A DNA stretch of 64,000 nt from CAVSUZ01 sp963834715. Lineage in GTDB: Bacteria > Pseudomonadota > Alphaproteobacteria > Acetobacterales > Acetobacteraceae. Shown here piece after piece: positions 18,676-27,646 of the stretch (within the stretch, counting starts at the first letter, position 1; every line of letters starts with the position of its first letter). Below the pieces are notes generated by a model. It did not search any database. It saw only the letters and a list, made by a program, of their open reading frames with translations, and was not told the DNA's origin. Made by a program: the position numbers and the translations under genes. The stretch lies in the NCBI GenBank assembly GCA_963834715.1, contig CAWIDE010000006.1, positions 868,001-932,000 of the forward strand, in the 5' to 3' direction.

Positions 18676-19935
18676 TTACTCGCTTTCAGGAAACTTAGCC
18701 GATGCCTGCTTCAATGTCCCGTTCGAATTCTGCCAACGCGCCTTCCGCATTCCGGTCATGACAAGCAGGACCACGAACAGTACGGCCAGCATGGCAGGCA
18801 GGCCCTGCGGGTTCCAAACCTGCATGGCGGCGCCCCCAAGCCCGGGTCCGGCCAGAGCGCCGAGGGCGTAACCCATGATTATCGCGGCGTTGGCAGAGAC
18901 CATTTCGGAGCCGGCGAAACGATCGCCGGCCATGCCGAGCGCGACGGGGTAGATGCCCGACATGATGCCGCCCCACACCAGCAGCAGCGGGTAGAGCGCG
19001 GCTAATGGTATATGTCGCGCGAGCAGCAGCGTGGCACCGGCCGCTCCCACCAAGGCGCAGCATCGCAGCGCACTTATGCGGCGTATTTTGTCGGACAGTA
19101 CGCCTATCGGCACCTGCAGCACGGCTCCGCCGAGATAGATCGTGGAGACGAGCGCCGATGCCTCTGATACGGTGAGGCCGGAACGGACACCCCAGATCGG
19201 AAGCAGGGAAAAGTTCGCCGATTCCAAAAACCCGAACAGCGCGACAACGCTTACGATTAACGTTGCGCGGCGCATATAGACCAAGGGGTTCGGGCTCCGT
19301 TCGCGGCCCGGCTCTCCTGGCGCTTCGGTGGCGGCGAGCAGCGGCAGCATTCCCGCGACGATCAGGGCTGCATTTGCCAGAAAAGGGGGCCAGCCGCTGA
19401 TTCCGGTGATGGTCAGCACTAAGGGGCCGAGACCCAACCCGGCGGACAGGGCGGCAGCGTAGATGCCAATCACCCGGCCTCGGGTGGCATCGTCCACAAG
19501 CAGGTTTATCCACGCCTCGCCGGCCGTGAATATGGTGGAGCCGATAAGGCCCGAGAGTAAGCGCAGGATAAACCAGGCGGAGAGGCTGTGCAGCGGCTTC
19601 ATCGCCAGGAAATCGAGAATATCCGCCAGCATGGCGGCGGCGAGAAAGCGGCGAAAGCCGAACCGGCGGATCAGAGTCGGAGTAAGCATGGGGCCAAGCA
19701 TCACGCCGACGAACGCAACACTGGCGTTCAAGCCGGTCACGGTGACTGCGGTACCACGCTGATCGAGCAGCAAGGAGAGCAGCGGGACGCCCTCCCCGAC
19801 GGTCAGCCCGAAGACCGCGACGGTGGCGATGGCTGCGACGAGATTCCGGCGTCGGGCGTGAGTTATCCGGCCACCTCTGTCTGGTGGCTTAAGGCCTCGG
19901 ATTCCTGAACAGTCAACTCGTCGTCGAAATTCCAC
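18676..19935 (-). CDS. MFS transporter
   Basis: Inner-membrane secondary transporter of the major facilitator superfamily, ~12 hydrophobic segments in 419 residues. The early LIRRFGFRRFLAAAM loop and LSDKIRRISALR after TM7 are the paired MFS cytoplasmic-loop signatures. Substrate unknown. The only usable start is the GTG at 19935, which lies 73 bases inside the end of livF in another frame; the real start could be a non-standard codon nearer 19860. It is the last gene of the ABC operon, suggesting export or uptake of a related compound. Confidence 0.82.
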   Translation of the reverse strand: MEFRRRVDCSGIRGLKPPDRGGRITHARRRNLVAAIATVAVFGLTVGEGVPLLSLLLDQRGTAVTVTGLNASVAFVGVMLGPMLTPTLIRRFGFRRFLAAAMLADILDFLAMKPLHSLSAWFILRLLSGLIGSTIFTAGEAWINLLVDDATRGRVIGIYAAALSAGLGLGPLVLTITGISGWPPFLANAALIVAGMLPLLAATEAPGEPGRERSPNPLVYMRRATLIVSVVALFGFLESANFSLLPIWGVRSGLTVSEASALVSTIYLGGAVLQVPIGVLSDKIRRISALRCCALVGAAGATLLLARHIPLAALYPLLLVWGGIMSGIYPVALGMAGDRFAGSEMVSANAAIIMGYALGALAGPGLGGAAMQVWNPQGLPAMLAVLFVVLLVMTGMRKARWQNSNGTLKQASAKFPESE

Positions 19936-20639
19936 ACTTCGGCTGATGCGCCGGCGAGCGACTGGATGCGCTCCTCATCTGCTGCGAGCTCGACCGCTGG
20001 GCCGGACCAGGCCATAACGCCATGGTCCAGAACGTACGCGTAGTCGGCGATCTCCAGGCTGGCGCGCACATTCTGCTCGACCAGCAGCACGGACATGCCA
20101 TCGGCACGCATGCCGGCGACGATGCGGAACACTTCCTGCACGATCAGCGGGGCCAGCCCCTGCGAGGGCTCATCCAGGATCAACAGCTTCGGGTTGAGCA
20201 GCAGTGCGCGCGCAACCGACAGCATCTCCTGCTCTCCACCGGAGAGCTGGCGGCCCTTGTTCTGGCGGCGTTCGGCCAGGCGCGGGAAGGTGCGATAGAC
20301 GCGCTCGATGTCCCAGGGGCCGGCGCGTTCCAGGGGCACGCGCAGATTGTCTTCGACGGTTAGGTTGGGGAAGATTTTGCGGCCCTCGGGCACGTAGCCC
20401 ACGCCGAGCGCCGCAATGCGGAACGGCGGCAACCGGGCGGTATCCTGGCCGAAGATGGTAACGCGGCCAGAGCGTGGTGGGGTAAGACCGACGAGACTGC
20501 GCAGGGTGGTGGTCTTTCCGGCGCCATTGCGGCCCAGCAGCGTGGTGATAGTGCCTTCCTCCACCTGCAGGCCAACGTCATAAAGGATGTGGCTCTTGCC
20601 GTAGAACGTGTTGAGCCCGGTGGCTTCCAGCGCGTTCAT
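19863..20639 (-). CDS. livF: branched-chain amino acid/amide-type ABC transporter ATPase (LivF-like)
   Basis: Second ATP-binding subunit of a LivFGHM/Urt-type importer at the cytoplasmic face. The 258-residue protein has Walker A GRNGAGKTT (~40), ABC signature LSGGEQEM, Walker B LLILDEPSQGL and the H-loop VEQN. Start ATG 20639 overlaps the livG stop by 4 bases (ATGA). Assignment as LivF rather than UrtE rests on family resemblance only, since no urease genes are nearby. Confidence 0.88.
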   Translation of the reverse strand: MNALEATGLNTFYGKSHILYDVGLQVEEGTITTLLGRNGAGKTTTLRSLVGLTPPRSGRVTIFGQDTARLPPFRIAALGVGYVPEGRKIFPNLTVEDNLRVPLERAGPWDIERVYRTFPRLAERRQNKGRQLSGGEQEMLSVARALLLNPKLLILDEPSQGLAPLIVQEVFRIVAGMRADGMSVLLVEQNVRASLEIADYAYVLDHGVMAWSGPAVELAADEERIQSLAGASAEVWNFDDELTVQESEALSHQTEVAG

Positions 20640-21385
20640 CTGTTTTCCCCGAGATATGCTGCCTGCACCGCCGGGTTATTGGCGATTTCCTGCGGCGTAC
20701 CCTCGGCCAGAATGGCACCTTCGGCAAGCACGAGGATACGGTCAGCGAGGTTGAACACGACGCGCATGTCGTGTTCGATGAGGACGATGGTGTAGCCAGT
20801 ATGCCGGTGCAGTCTCCGGATCAATCCCGCCACCTGATACGTTTCCTGCTCTCCCATTCCGGCGGTGGGTTCGTCGAGCAGCAAGATGCGGGGTTTCAGC
20901 GCGAGCGCGAGGGCGATTTCGGTGGAGCGCTGGTCGCCATGGGAGAGCTCGCCTACCAGCCGGTCGGCGTGTTCAAGCAGGCGCGAGGCGACAAGAAGTT
21001 CGTTCACCTTGTCCCGGACGTCTTCTTCCTGGCGACGGTTGAGCCAGGGGCGCAGGCGTAGTCCGGCGGCGGATTCCACGGCGATGCGGACGTTTTCGCG
21101 GATCGTGAGTTCGGGGAAAATTTCGGTTATCTGAAAGGTACGCGCGAGGCCCATGCCGACGCGCTCGACCGCTGGGGTTCGCGTGATGTCCTTGCCTTCG
21201 AGCAGGATCTGGCCCGAGGTGGGTTGGAAGAATCCGGTGATGAGATTGAAGAAAGTGGTCTTGCCAGCGCCGTTCGGACCGATAATTGCGCGGAGTTCGC
21301 CCGGCCCGACGCTGAGCGAGACATTCCTGACCGCGACGAGGCTGCCGAAGGTCTTGGTGGCGGAGCGGACTTCCAGGAAACTCAT
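20636..21385 (-). CDS. livG: branched-chain amino acid/amide-type ABC transporter ATPase (LivG-like)
   Basis: First ATP-binding subunit of the importer. Walker A GPNGAGKTT, signature LSHGDQR, Walker B ILLLDEPTAGM and the switch VLIEHDM are intact in 249 residues. The start is set at ATG 21385 (MSFLEVRSATKTFG), which overlaps the livM stop by 4 bases. The frame is open upstream, but that part is only the livM gene read in another frame. Confidence 0.9.
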   Translation of the reverse strand: MSFLEVRSATKTFGSLVAVRNVSLSVGPGELRAIIGPNGAGKTTFFNLITGFFQPTSGQILLEGKDITRTPAVERVGMGLARTFQITEIFPELTIRENVRIAVESAAGLRLRPWLNRRQEEDVRDKVNELLVASRLLEHADRLVGELSHGDQRSTEIALALALKPRILLLDEPTAGMGEQETYQVAGLIRRLHRHTGYTIVLIEHDMRVVFNLADRILVLAEGAILAEGTPQEIANNPAVQAAYLGENR

Positions 21386-22353
21386 GCCGGTATCCGGCGG
21401 CGGATGAAGCCGAGGATGCCGCGGGGGAAGAACAGCACGACGACCACAAAGATCAGGCCGATCCAGCTCATCCAATTGACGGTCATCGAAGAAATGTAGT
21501 CCTGCAGGACGACGAACACGGCAGCGCCGATTAGTGGTCCCCAGAAGCTGCGCATACCACCCATCACCGCCATGATGACGATATCGCCGGAAATTACGTA
21601 GTTAAGGGAGCTGGGGTCGGCGAAGTTGTTCAGCAGCGCATAGAGGGCGCCGGCGACGGAGGTGAAGAATGCGGAGATGGTGAAAGACAGCCAGACGTGA
21701 AACTCCACCGGGATACCAAGAAACAGTGCGCGGCGCTGGTTTTCTCGGATAGCGATGAGGCTGCGGCCGAAGGGGGAGCGCAGCAGGAGGGCCATTAAAA
21801 CCACGCAGATGGCGAAGACCGCGAGAACGAAGTAATAGAAGGTTAATCCGTCCTGGATGTTGATAGGACCGATGGGCTGACGCTGGAACCCGCGCAGGCC
21901 GTCGTAGCCGCCCGTGAAGTCGTTCCAGCTATAGGCGATGTAATAGCAGATCTGACCAAAGGCGATCGTCAGCATGGCGAAGTACACGCCTTTGCGGCGG
22001 ACGATCAGGGCACCAAAGATCGCCGCGCCCAGGGTGCCGAGCAGGATGCCGTTGAGCATCGCGAGCGGGGTGCTGTTGGAGAGATAGCGGAGGGTCAGCC
22101 CTGCGCCATAGACGCCGAGACCGAAGTAGGCGGCGTGACCGAAGCTCATGACTCCGGTGAAGCCGAGCAGAAAATTGAGGCCCATGGCGGCAAGGCCGAA
22201 GATCAGCACGCGAGAGGCGAGCGCGGTGTACCCGCCGACCGCGGTCATCCAGTACGGTGCCGCGAGCAGAAGCAACCAGATCACGACCTGCCAGAGCAGC
22301 TTGGTGCGGTCGGTGCGATCGAGCAGGGCGGCCGGGGCGGTTGTGGTGCTCAT
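21382..22353 (-). CDS. livM: ABC transporter permease (LivM-like)
   Basis: Inner-membrane permease of the importer, 323 residues from ATG 22353 (MSTTTAPAALLDR). It has about eight membrane helices and the family block LNFLLGFTGVMSFGHAAYFGLGVYG in the N-terminal third. Start overlaps the livH stop (ATGA), so translation is coupled. It pairs with LivH to form the channel. Confidence 0.9.
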   Translation of the reverse strand: MSTTTAPAALLDRTDRTKLLWQVVIWLLLLAAPYWMTAVGGYTALASRVLIFGLAAMGLNFLLGFTGVMSFGHAAYFGLGVYGAGLTLRYLSNSTPLAMLNGILLGTLGAAIFGALIVRRKGVYFAMLTIAFGQICYYIAYSWNDFTGGYDGLRGFQRQPIGPINIQDGLTFYYFVLAVFAICVVLMALLLRSPFGRSLIAIRENQRRALFLGIPVEFHVWLSFTISAFFTSVAGALYALLNNFADPSSLNYVISGDIVIMAVMGGMRSFWGPLIGAAVFVVLQDYISSMTVNWMSWIGLIFVVVVLFFPRGILGFIRRRIPA

Positions 22354-23219
22354 GTCAGCATTCCTTCCTCGCCCATCAGGCCGCGCGGCCGCAGGAGCAG
22401 GACCAGGGTCATTATCACGTAGATAATGACCTCGCTGCCCGAGGCCCAAAAGACGGTGGTGATGGCGCCGGCCACACCGATGATAAGACCGCCGATGAGC
22501 GTGCCGGTCATGCTGCCGACGCCGCCGACAATGATAGCGATGAAGCTTGGCATCAGCAGGTCGTCACCCATGTTCGGGTTAAGCCCGATCTGCCCGCCAG
22601 CGAGCACGCCGGCCAATCCGGCGAGGAAGATGCCAAGAGCGAAGTTGAAGGAGCGCAGTTGGCGGATGTTGATGCCAAGGGCGGCCACGGTATCGAGATC
22701 GAGCGTGCCGGCGCGGATGCGCACACCCATGCGGGAATACCGGAGGAACAGGAACAGAACGCAGACCACGATCGCGACGACGGTAATGACGAACAGGCGA
22801 TAGCCGGTGAGGAAGAAGAACTCGTTGCTAAGCGGGGTGCCGAGAGCGTTCGGCACCGAAAGCGGCAGGCCATTTGATCCCCAGACGGTGCGGCAGACAT
22901 CCTGGATAATGAAGGCCAAGCCAAATGTCAGGAGCAGGCTGTAAACGGGATCGCGGGGGTAGACGCGGCGGATCATCGTGCGTTCGAGGATCAGACCGAT
23001 GACGGCAACGCCGAAGGGGGCGATGATCAAGGCCGGCCAGTAGCCGACATATTTGCCGAGGACAAAGGCGAAATAACCGCCGAGGGCCAGGAAATTACCG
23101 TGAGCGAAGTTGATGACATTACTCAGATTCAGGATCATGGCGAGTCCGAGCGCCATCAGCACGTAGAACAACCCGATGATCAGGCCATTGAAGACGTTGA
23201 AGAATACCAGAGTCAGCAT
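22350..23219 (-). CDS. livH: ABC transporter permease (LivH-like)
   Basis: Inner-membrane permease, 289 residues, hydrophobic throughout. MILNLSNVINFAHGNFLALGGY near residue 30 is the LivH signature, and MGVRIRAGTLDLDTVAALGI is the conserved cytoplasmic EAA-like loop. It starts three bases after the shrunken binding-protein gene, in the same operon. Confidence 0.9.
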   Translation of the reverse strand: MLTLVFFNVFNGLIIGLFYVLMALGLAMILNLSNVINFAHGNFLALGGYFAFVLGKYVGYWPALIIAPFGVAVIGLILERTMIRRVYPRDPVYSLLLTFGLAFIIQDVCRTVWGSNGLPLSVPNALGTPLSNEFFFLTGYRLFVITVVAIVVCVLFLFLRYSRMGVRIRAGTLDLDTVAALGINIRQLRSFNFALGIFLAGLAGVLAGGQIGLNPNMGDDLLMPSFIAIIVGGVGSMTGTLIGGLIIGVAGAITTVFWASGSEVIIYVIMTLVLLLRPRGLMGEEGMLT

Positions 23220-23222
23220 GGG

Positions 23223-23519
23223 TCAGATACTCGGCATTTGCATTTTGCAGCCGGTCTCGGCGACTGCGCCGGCAGCGGTTTCGCCTGGAACCAGGCTGTT
23301 CGTCGTGAAGATGTTGGCCGGGTCGCCTTGCGGAGGATGGACTTCACCGACGAAAATACCGGCCATCAGTTCGTGGTCGCCTTCGCGGTAAGTGATTTTG
23401 CCCGGCTGTAGCGCGACCTCGGGCGGCAGGGTCATACCCGCTGTTGCCTTGGCCAGTCTGGCAAGGGGGATGGCTCCGGCCGCCTTGATGAGCGCACGCC
23501 GGCAAATGATCGAGATCAC
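23223..23519 (-). pseudogene. shrunken duplicate of the ABC substrate-binding protein
   Basis: An intact 98-codon frame made of a signal-peptide-like start (MISIICRRALIKAAGAIPLA) joined directly to the last ~78 residues of the upstream binding protein; the two tails are about 65 percent identical (KATAGMTLPPEVALQPG, ITYREGDHELMAGIFVGEVHPP). Everything that forms the ligand-binding lobes is missing. The best explanation is tandem duplication followed by one in-frame internal deletion. Because the reading frame, exported start and operon position survive, expression as a small periplasmic protein is possible. Confidence 0.8.
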
Positions 23520-23551
23520 GATCCTCCCCTATTGCCGCGGCCGGCAATCGG

Positions 23552-24799
23552 TCAGGCCGCGGGCATTTCCATCTTGCAGCCTGTCTCCGCGACCGATCCA
23601 GCGGCATCGGCGCCGGGCACGATGGCCGACACGGAGAACACGTCGCCTGGATTGCTCTTCGGGGGATGCACCTGGCCGACGAAGATGCCGGCCATCAGCT
23701 GGTGGTCACCTTCGCGGTAGGTGATCTGGCCCGGCTGCAGAGCGACTTCGGGTGATAGGGTCATACCGGCCGTCGCCTTGGCCAGCTTGACGGCATCGAG
23801 CGACTTGGCGCTCTCAGCGGAGAGGCGGGCCGTGTGGATGGCGACATAGCCGAACCAATGGCGCGCAGTGGCGCAGGGGACGTTATAGGCCTTTTTGATC
23901 CCGTCGTTGAATTCCGCGACATGTGGGACGTTGGGCTGGTCGTGCCACCACTCCATAACCCACCAGCCTGTCTGTGCCTGAGGCGGGCAGCCGAGGACGG
24001 ATTCGACCTCGAACAAAGCGCCGCCGAGCGCCATTTGCTTGTCCATGCCAAACTGGACGAACTGCTTCATGCAATTGATCTGCGCCAGTCCACCCATGTT
24101 GTTGAGGAGGACGTTCGGCTTGTATGCGCGTGCCTTGATCAGGCTGGCGGAGAAGTCGGTGGAACTGATCGGCAGCATGTCGCCCTGGTATTCGCCGTCG
24201 GCTTTCTTGAGGTTTTTGACAAATGCTTGCTGCAGTGTGTGGCCGTAGGCGTAATCGGGGGTGATAAAGTACCAGCGCTTTCCAAAGCGTTTCATTAGTT
24301 CGCCGGAGATCGCGTTGGCGTCCATGGTGGTGGTGTTACAGATGCGGAAAACGTTCCATTTGCAGGAGGTGCCGGTGATGGGGTCGGTGTGGCCACCGGG
24401 CACGATGTGATAAACCTTGTGTTCGTTCGTGACCTGGGAAACTGCATAAGCGATGGCAGAGTTGACGTCGGCGCAAATGACGTTGACTTTGTCGCGGTTG
24501 ATAAGCTTCAAGGCCTTTTCCACGCCGGTGCCGACGTCGTTGGCCGAGTCCTCAACCAGCAACTGGACCTGACGGCCAAGAATGCCGCCGTTCTTGTTGA
24601 TCTCAGCGACGGCGTATTTGGCGCCCTCAACCTCGCTTTGGGCGAGGGCCGAGAGGCTCCCGGTGAGGGGGTCGATGAAGCCGATTTTAACCGGTTCCTC
24701 GCCGCGGGCGGAGATGATGGGCGGGGCGGCGAGGGCAAGGGCGCCGGCGGTGTGAATGAGGCTGCGCCGGGTAATGGCAGGGTTCGGCTGCGGGGTCAT
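23552..24799 (-). CDS. ABC transporter substrate-binding protein
   Basis: Periplasmic ligand receptor of the importer, 415 residues, family Peripla_BP_6. A Tat-like signal is present (RRSLIHTAGALALAAPP, double Arg at 11-12), then VKIGFIDPLTGSLS and GGILGRQVQLLVEDSANDVG, typical of branched-chain amino-acid or amide receptors. First gene of the operon; the 218-base gap to 25018 must contain the promoter, and GGGAGACG before the ATG is the ribosome-binding site. The ligand cannot be read from sequence. Confidence 0.9.
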   Translation of the reverse strand: MTPQPNPAITRRSLIHTAGALALAAPPIISARGEEPVKIGFIDPLTGSLSALAQSEVEGAKYAVAEINKNGGILGRQVQLLVEDSANDVGTGVEKALKLINRDKVNVICADVNSAIAYAVSQVTNEHKVYHIVPGGHTDPITGTSCKWNVFRICNTTTMDANAISGELMKRFGKRWYFITPDYAYGHTLQQAFVKNLKKADGEYQGDMLPISSTDFSASLIKARAYKPNVLLNNMGGLAQINCMKQFVQFGMDKQMALGGALFEVESVLGCPPQAQTGWWVMEWWHDQPNVPHVAEFNDGIKKAYNVPCATARHWFGYVAIHTARLSAESAKSLDAVKLAKATAGMTLSPEVALQPGQITYREGDHQLMAGIFVGQVHPPKSNPGDVFSVSAIVPGADAAGSVAETGCKMEMPAA

Positions 24800-25571
24800 A
24801 CGTCGTCTCCCTTTGCGGCGGCGGCAACCGCCTGAGTGCGTTTTGGTCTTTCCGGCAGCCAGTTCTTCCGCTACCAGCCGGCCTGGCCGCGTGTGGCCAA
24901 GGTGGCGCCTTGGAGGCGGTTCGTTTCGCTGATTTTTCGGCGGCTGTCCAGGGCTGTGACGGTCACATAGCAGAACGGACGAGCGGTTTCCACTGGGGTT
25001 GGGGTTAACGGCACGTTATGCTACCGGGCCTGCGACGGTATGCAGGAGGCGGTACTCTGGAATCAGTGTCCTACGAGATCTCTCGGGTTCCGCCTTCGCT
25101 GCGGGAGGAGCGGGGGACCGCCGGCGCTGCGGCAGCGGACAGGTTCAAAATCTCGGTTGTCATTCCCCTGTTCAACGGGGAAGCGTACATCTCTGAAGCA
25201 CTGGAGAGTGTCCTTGCCCAGCAGAGGCCGGCCGATGAAATCGTAGTCGTCGACGACGGCTCTACGGACGAGGGAGCGGCGATTGTCGAACGCATAGGCG
25301 CCTCGGCTCCCATAAAACTCATCAGGAAACCGAATGGGGGGCAGTCTTCGGCGCGGAATCTGGGAATCAAGCATGCCACAGGAGATCTGATAGCTCTCTT
25401 GGACCAGGATGATGTGTGGTACCCTAATCACCTGGCGGAAATAGTGGTTCCGTTTCTGGAGCCGCAACCGCGCCCGCTGGGGTGGGTTTACAGCAACGCT
25501 GACGAGATAGATTGGCAGGGCCGGATGGTGCTGCACTCGTGCCTTCGGGTGTTCCCGTTCCATCATCCTAA

Positions 25572-27087
25572 TCTTACTGTGTCATAAAAATCCCCTTGTA
25601 CCGATTCGATCCTCGTTATGTACGGATGGAGATTCTCACTCGCGGAGGCGGAGTGTGGGTCTCGAATCCGACAGACACGGCAGCGAATCACGATTCGCGG
25701 CCTACGTGGAGGCACTGACAGCGACGCTCGGACACGCCGACCGAGCGGCGCCGTTCCACTCTTACTGTACTGGTTTGGTGTTGCCCGGCCCGCGGAAGAG
25801 CATCGAACCGATGGCCGCCCGTGTAGCACCGGCACGGGTGCAGGCGACGCACCAATCGCTGCATCATCTTGTCGCCAAAGCCGACTGGTCGGACGAGGCG
25901 GTGCTCAACGTCGTGCGTCAGCAAGTGTTACCCTCCATCGAGCAGCACGACGCGATCCGTGCATGGATTATCGACGATACCGCATTTCCCAAGAAGGGGA
26001 CGCATTCGGTTGGCGTCGCGAGGCAGTATTGCGGTCAGCTCGGCAAGCAGGATAATTGCCAGGTCGCGGTGAGTCTGTCAATCGCCAACGACCACGCCAG
26101 CCTGCCGATCGCGTACCGGCTGTATCTGCCGGAAGTGTGGGCCAATGACGTGGCCCGACGCGCCAAGACAGGCATTCCCGATGACATTGCGTTCCAGACC
26201 AAACCACAGATCGCCCTGGGGCAGATCCAATCGGCGCTGCTGGCCGGCGTGCCACCGGCGACTCTGCTGATGGATGCAGGCTATGGCGTCGATACCGAGT
26301 TCCGCGATGGCATCACCGAACTTGGCTTGCGCTATGTCGCCGGCATTCCCTCTTCCACCAGCGTCTGGGCTCCGGGCACGGCGCCGAAGCGACCGAAACG
26401 CTGGAGCGGAAATGGGCGCCCGCCGAAGCTGGTGCGACGCGATGCGAAGCATAAGCCGGTGTCTGTCAAGGAATTGGCACTGAGGTTGCCGAAACAGCAG
26501 TGGCACAGCGTCACTTGGCGCGAAGGCAGCAACGCCAGGCTGACGTCTCGTTTTGCTGCGGTACGGGTGCGGCCCGCGCATCGTGACTATTATCGCACCA
26601 GCCCGAGACCGGAAGAATGGTGCTTGATCGAATGGCCGAAGGGAGAGACAGAGCCAACTAAATATTGGTTGTCGACGCTCTCGGCCGATATGCCGCTGCG
26701 GAATCTGGTCAATCTGGCCAAACTGCGCTGGCGGATTGAGCGCGACTATCAGGAATTGAAGCAGGAGCTTGGGCTCGGCCACTATGAAGGACGCGGCTGG
26801 CGTGGCTTTCATCATCACGCCACGCTGACGATCGCAGCCTACGGCTTCCTGATCTCGGAACGGAGTGCGATTCCCCCCTCAGGAGAACCTCGAGCCCGGA
26901 TCTTCCAAATGCCTTCTCTACCCCGCAGTTACCGACCCCGTGGGTCCCCCAGTCAGGCCTGAGCGCCATGTCTTCAACTCCATTGCCACGGTCCGTATCG
27001 CGATCGCTCATGCATTGGTGCAAACTCTCCCGCGCTGCCCTTGCTGCCAGCGCATTACGTCGCGCAGGAATTTATGACACAGTAAGA
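25572..27087 (+). mobile_element. complete IS701-family insertion sequence
   Basis: The 1516-bp element has perfect 17-base terminal inverted repeats (TCTTACTGTGTCATAAA at 25572, its complement ending at 27087). It is flanked by the direct 4-base duplication CTAA at 25568-25571 and 27088-27091, matching the YTAR target of IS701 elements. It carries one transposase gene and interrupts a glycosyltransferase. Confidence 0.93.
25655..26962 (+). CDS. IS701-family transposase
   Basis: DDE transposase of 435 residues. IIDDTAFPKKG (Asp107/Asp108), LLMDAGYG with its Asp near 210, and the C-terminal block RIERDYQELKQELGLGHYEGRGW with the catalytic Glu are all present, as is the HHHATLTIAAYGFL sequence typical of the family. 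The frame is intact and lies within the defined inverted repeats, so the element may be active. Confidence 0.92.
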   Translation: MGLESDRHGSESRFAAYVEALTATLGHADRAAPFHSYCTGLVLPGPRKSIEPMAARVAPARVQATHQSLHHLVAKADWSDEAVLNVVRQQVLPSIEQHDAIRAWIIDDTAFPKKGTHSVGVARQYCGQLGKQDNCQVAVSLSIANDHASLPIAYRLYLPEVWANDVARRAKTGIPDDIAFQTKPQIALGQIQSALLAGVPPATLLMDAGYGVDTEFRDGITELGLRYVAGIPSSTSVWAPGTAPKRPKRWSGNGRPPKLVRRDAKHKPVSVKELALRLPKQQWHSVTWREGSNARLTSRFAAVRVRPAHRDYYRTSPRPEEWCLIEWPKGETEPTKYWLSTLSADMPLRNLVNLAKLRWRIERDYQELKQELGLGHYEGRGWRGFHHHATLTIAAYGFLISERSAIPPSGEPRARIFQMPSLPRSYRPRGSPSQA

Positions 27088-27646
27088 CTAAGACTGAAGT
27101 ATTTGTCTGCCTAGCGTACGACATGTTTGTGTTGCCTTCCAGCTCGTTATTCTTGAAGGAAGCTTTTGAAACAGTGGGCGGATTTGACGAGACGCTTTCA
27201 GGTTACGAGGACGATGATTTCTTTCTGCGGCTGTTCCGAGCAGGTTACGGGAATGTGTTTATTGATCGGCCACTTACAAAGTGGCGCATCCATCCAAAGG
27301 GATCATCTTGGTCCTATCGGATGGTCGAAAGTAGGGCGCGATATCTTAGGAAGCTTCTCCAGGCGTTTCCCGATGATCCTGAGCGAGGACGGGATTTTGC
27401 CCGCGGCTGTCTTGTGCCGCGGTTTTTCCCTATGGCGGTTAAAGATGTGCGACTCGCTCTGAGGTCCGGAAGGAGGGAGGAGATGGTCCGGGCGGCCGAG
27501 GAGCTTAGTTTCGTGAGCAGGTTGCACAAGAGACGAGTCAGATTGGTTGTATCCGTGTTAATGCCGGTACTCAGGCGGCCAGGGCTGTGCCAGGCTTTCA
27601 TGCCGCTATTCGGGTTCGTGCGTCCGGTTGTCCGCCTGGTGCTGCG

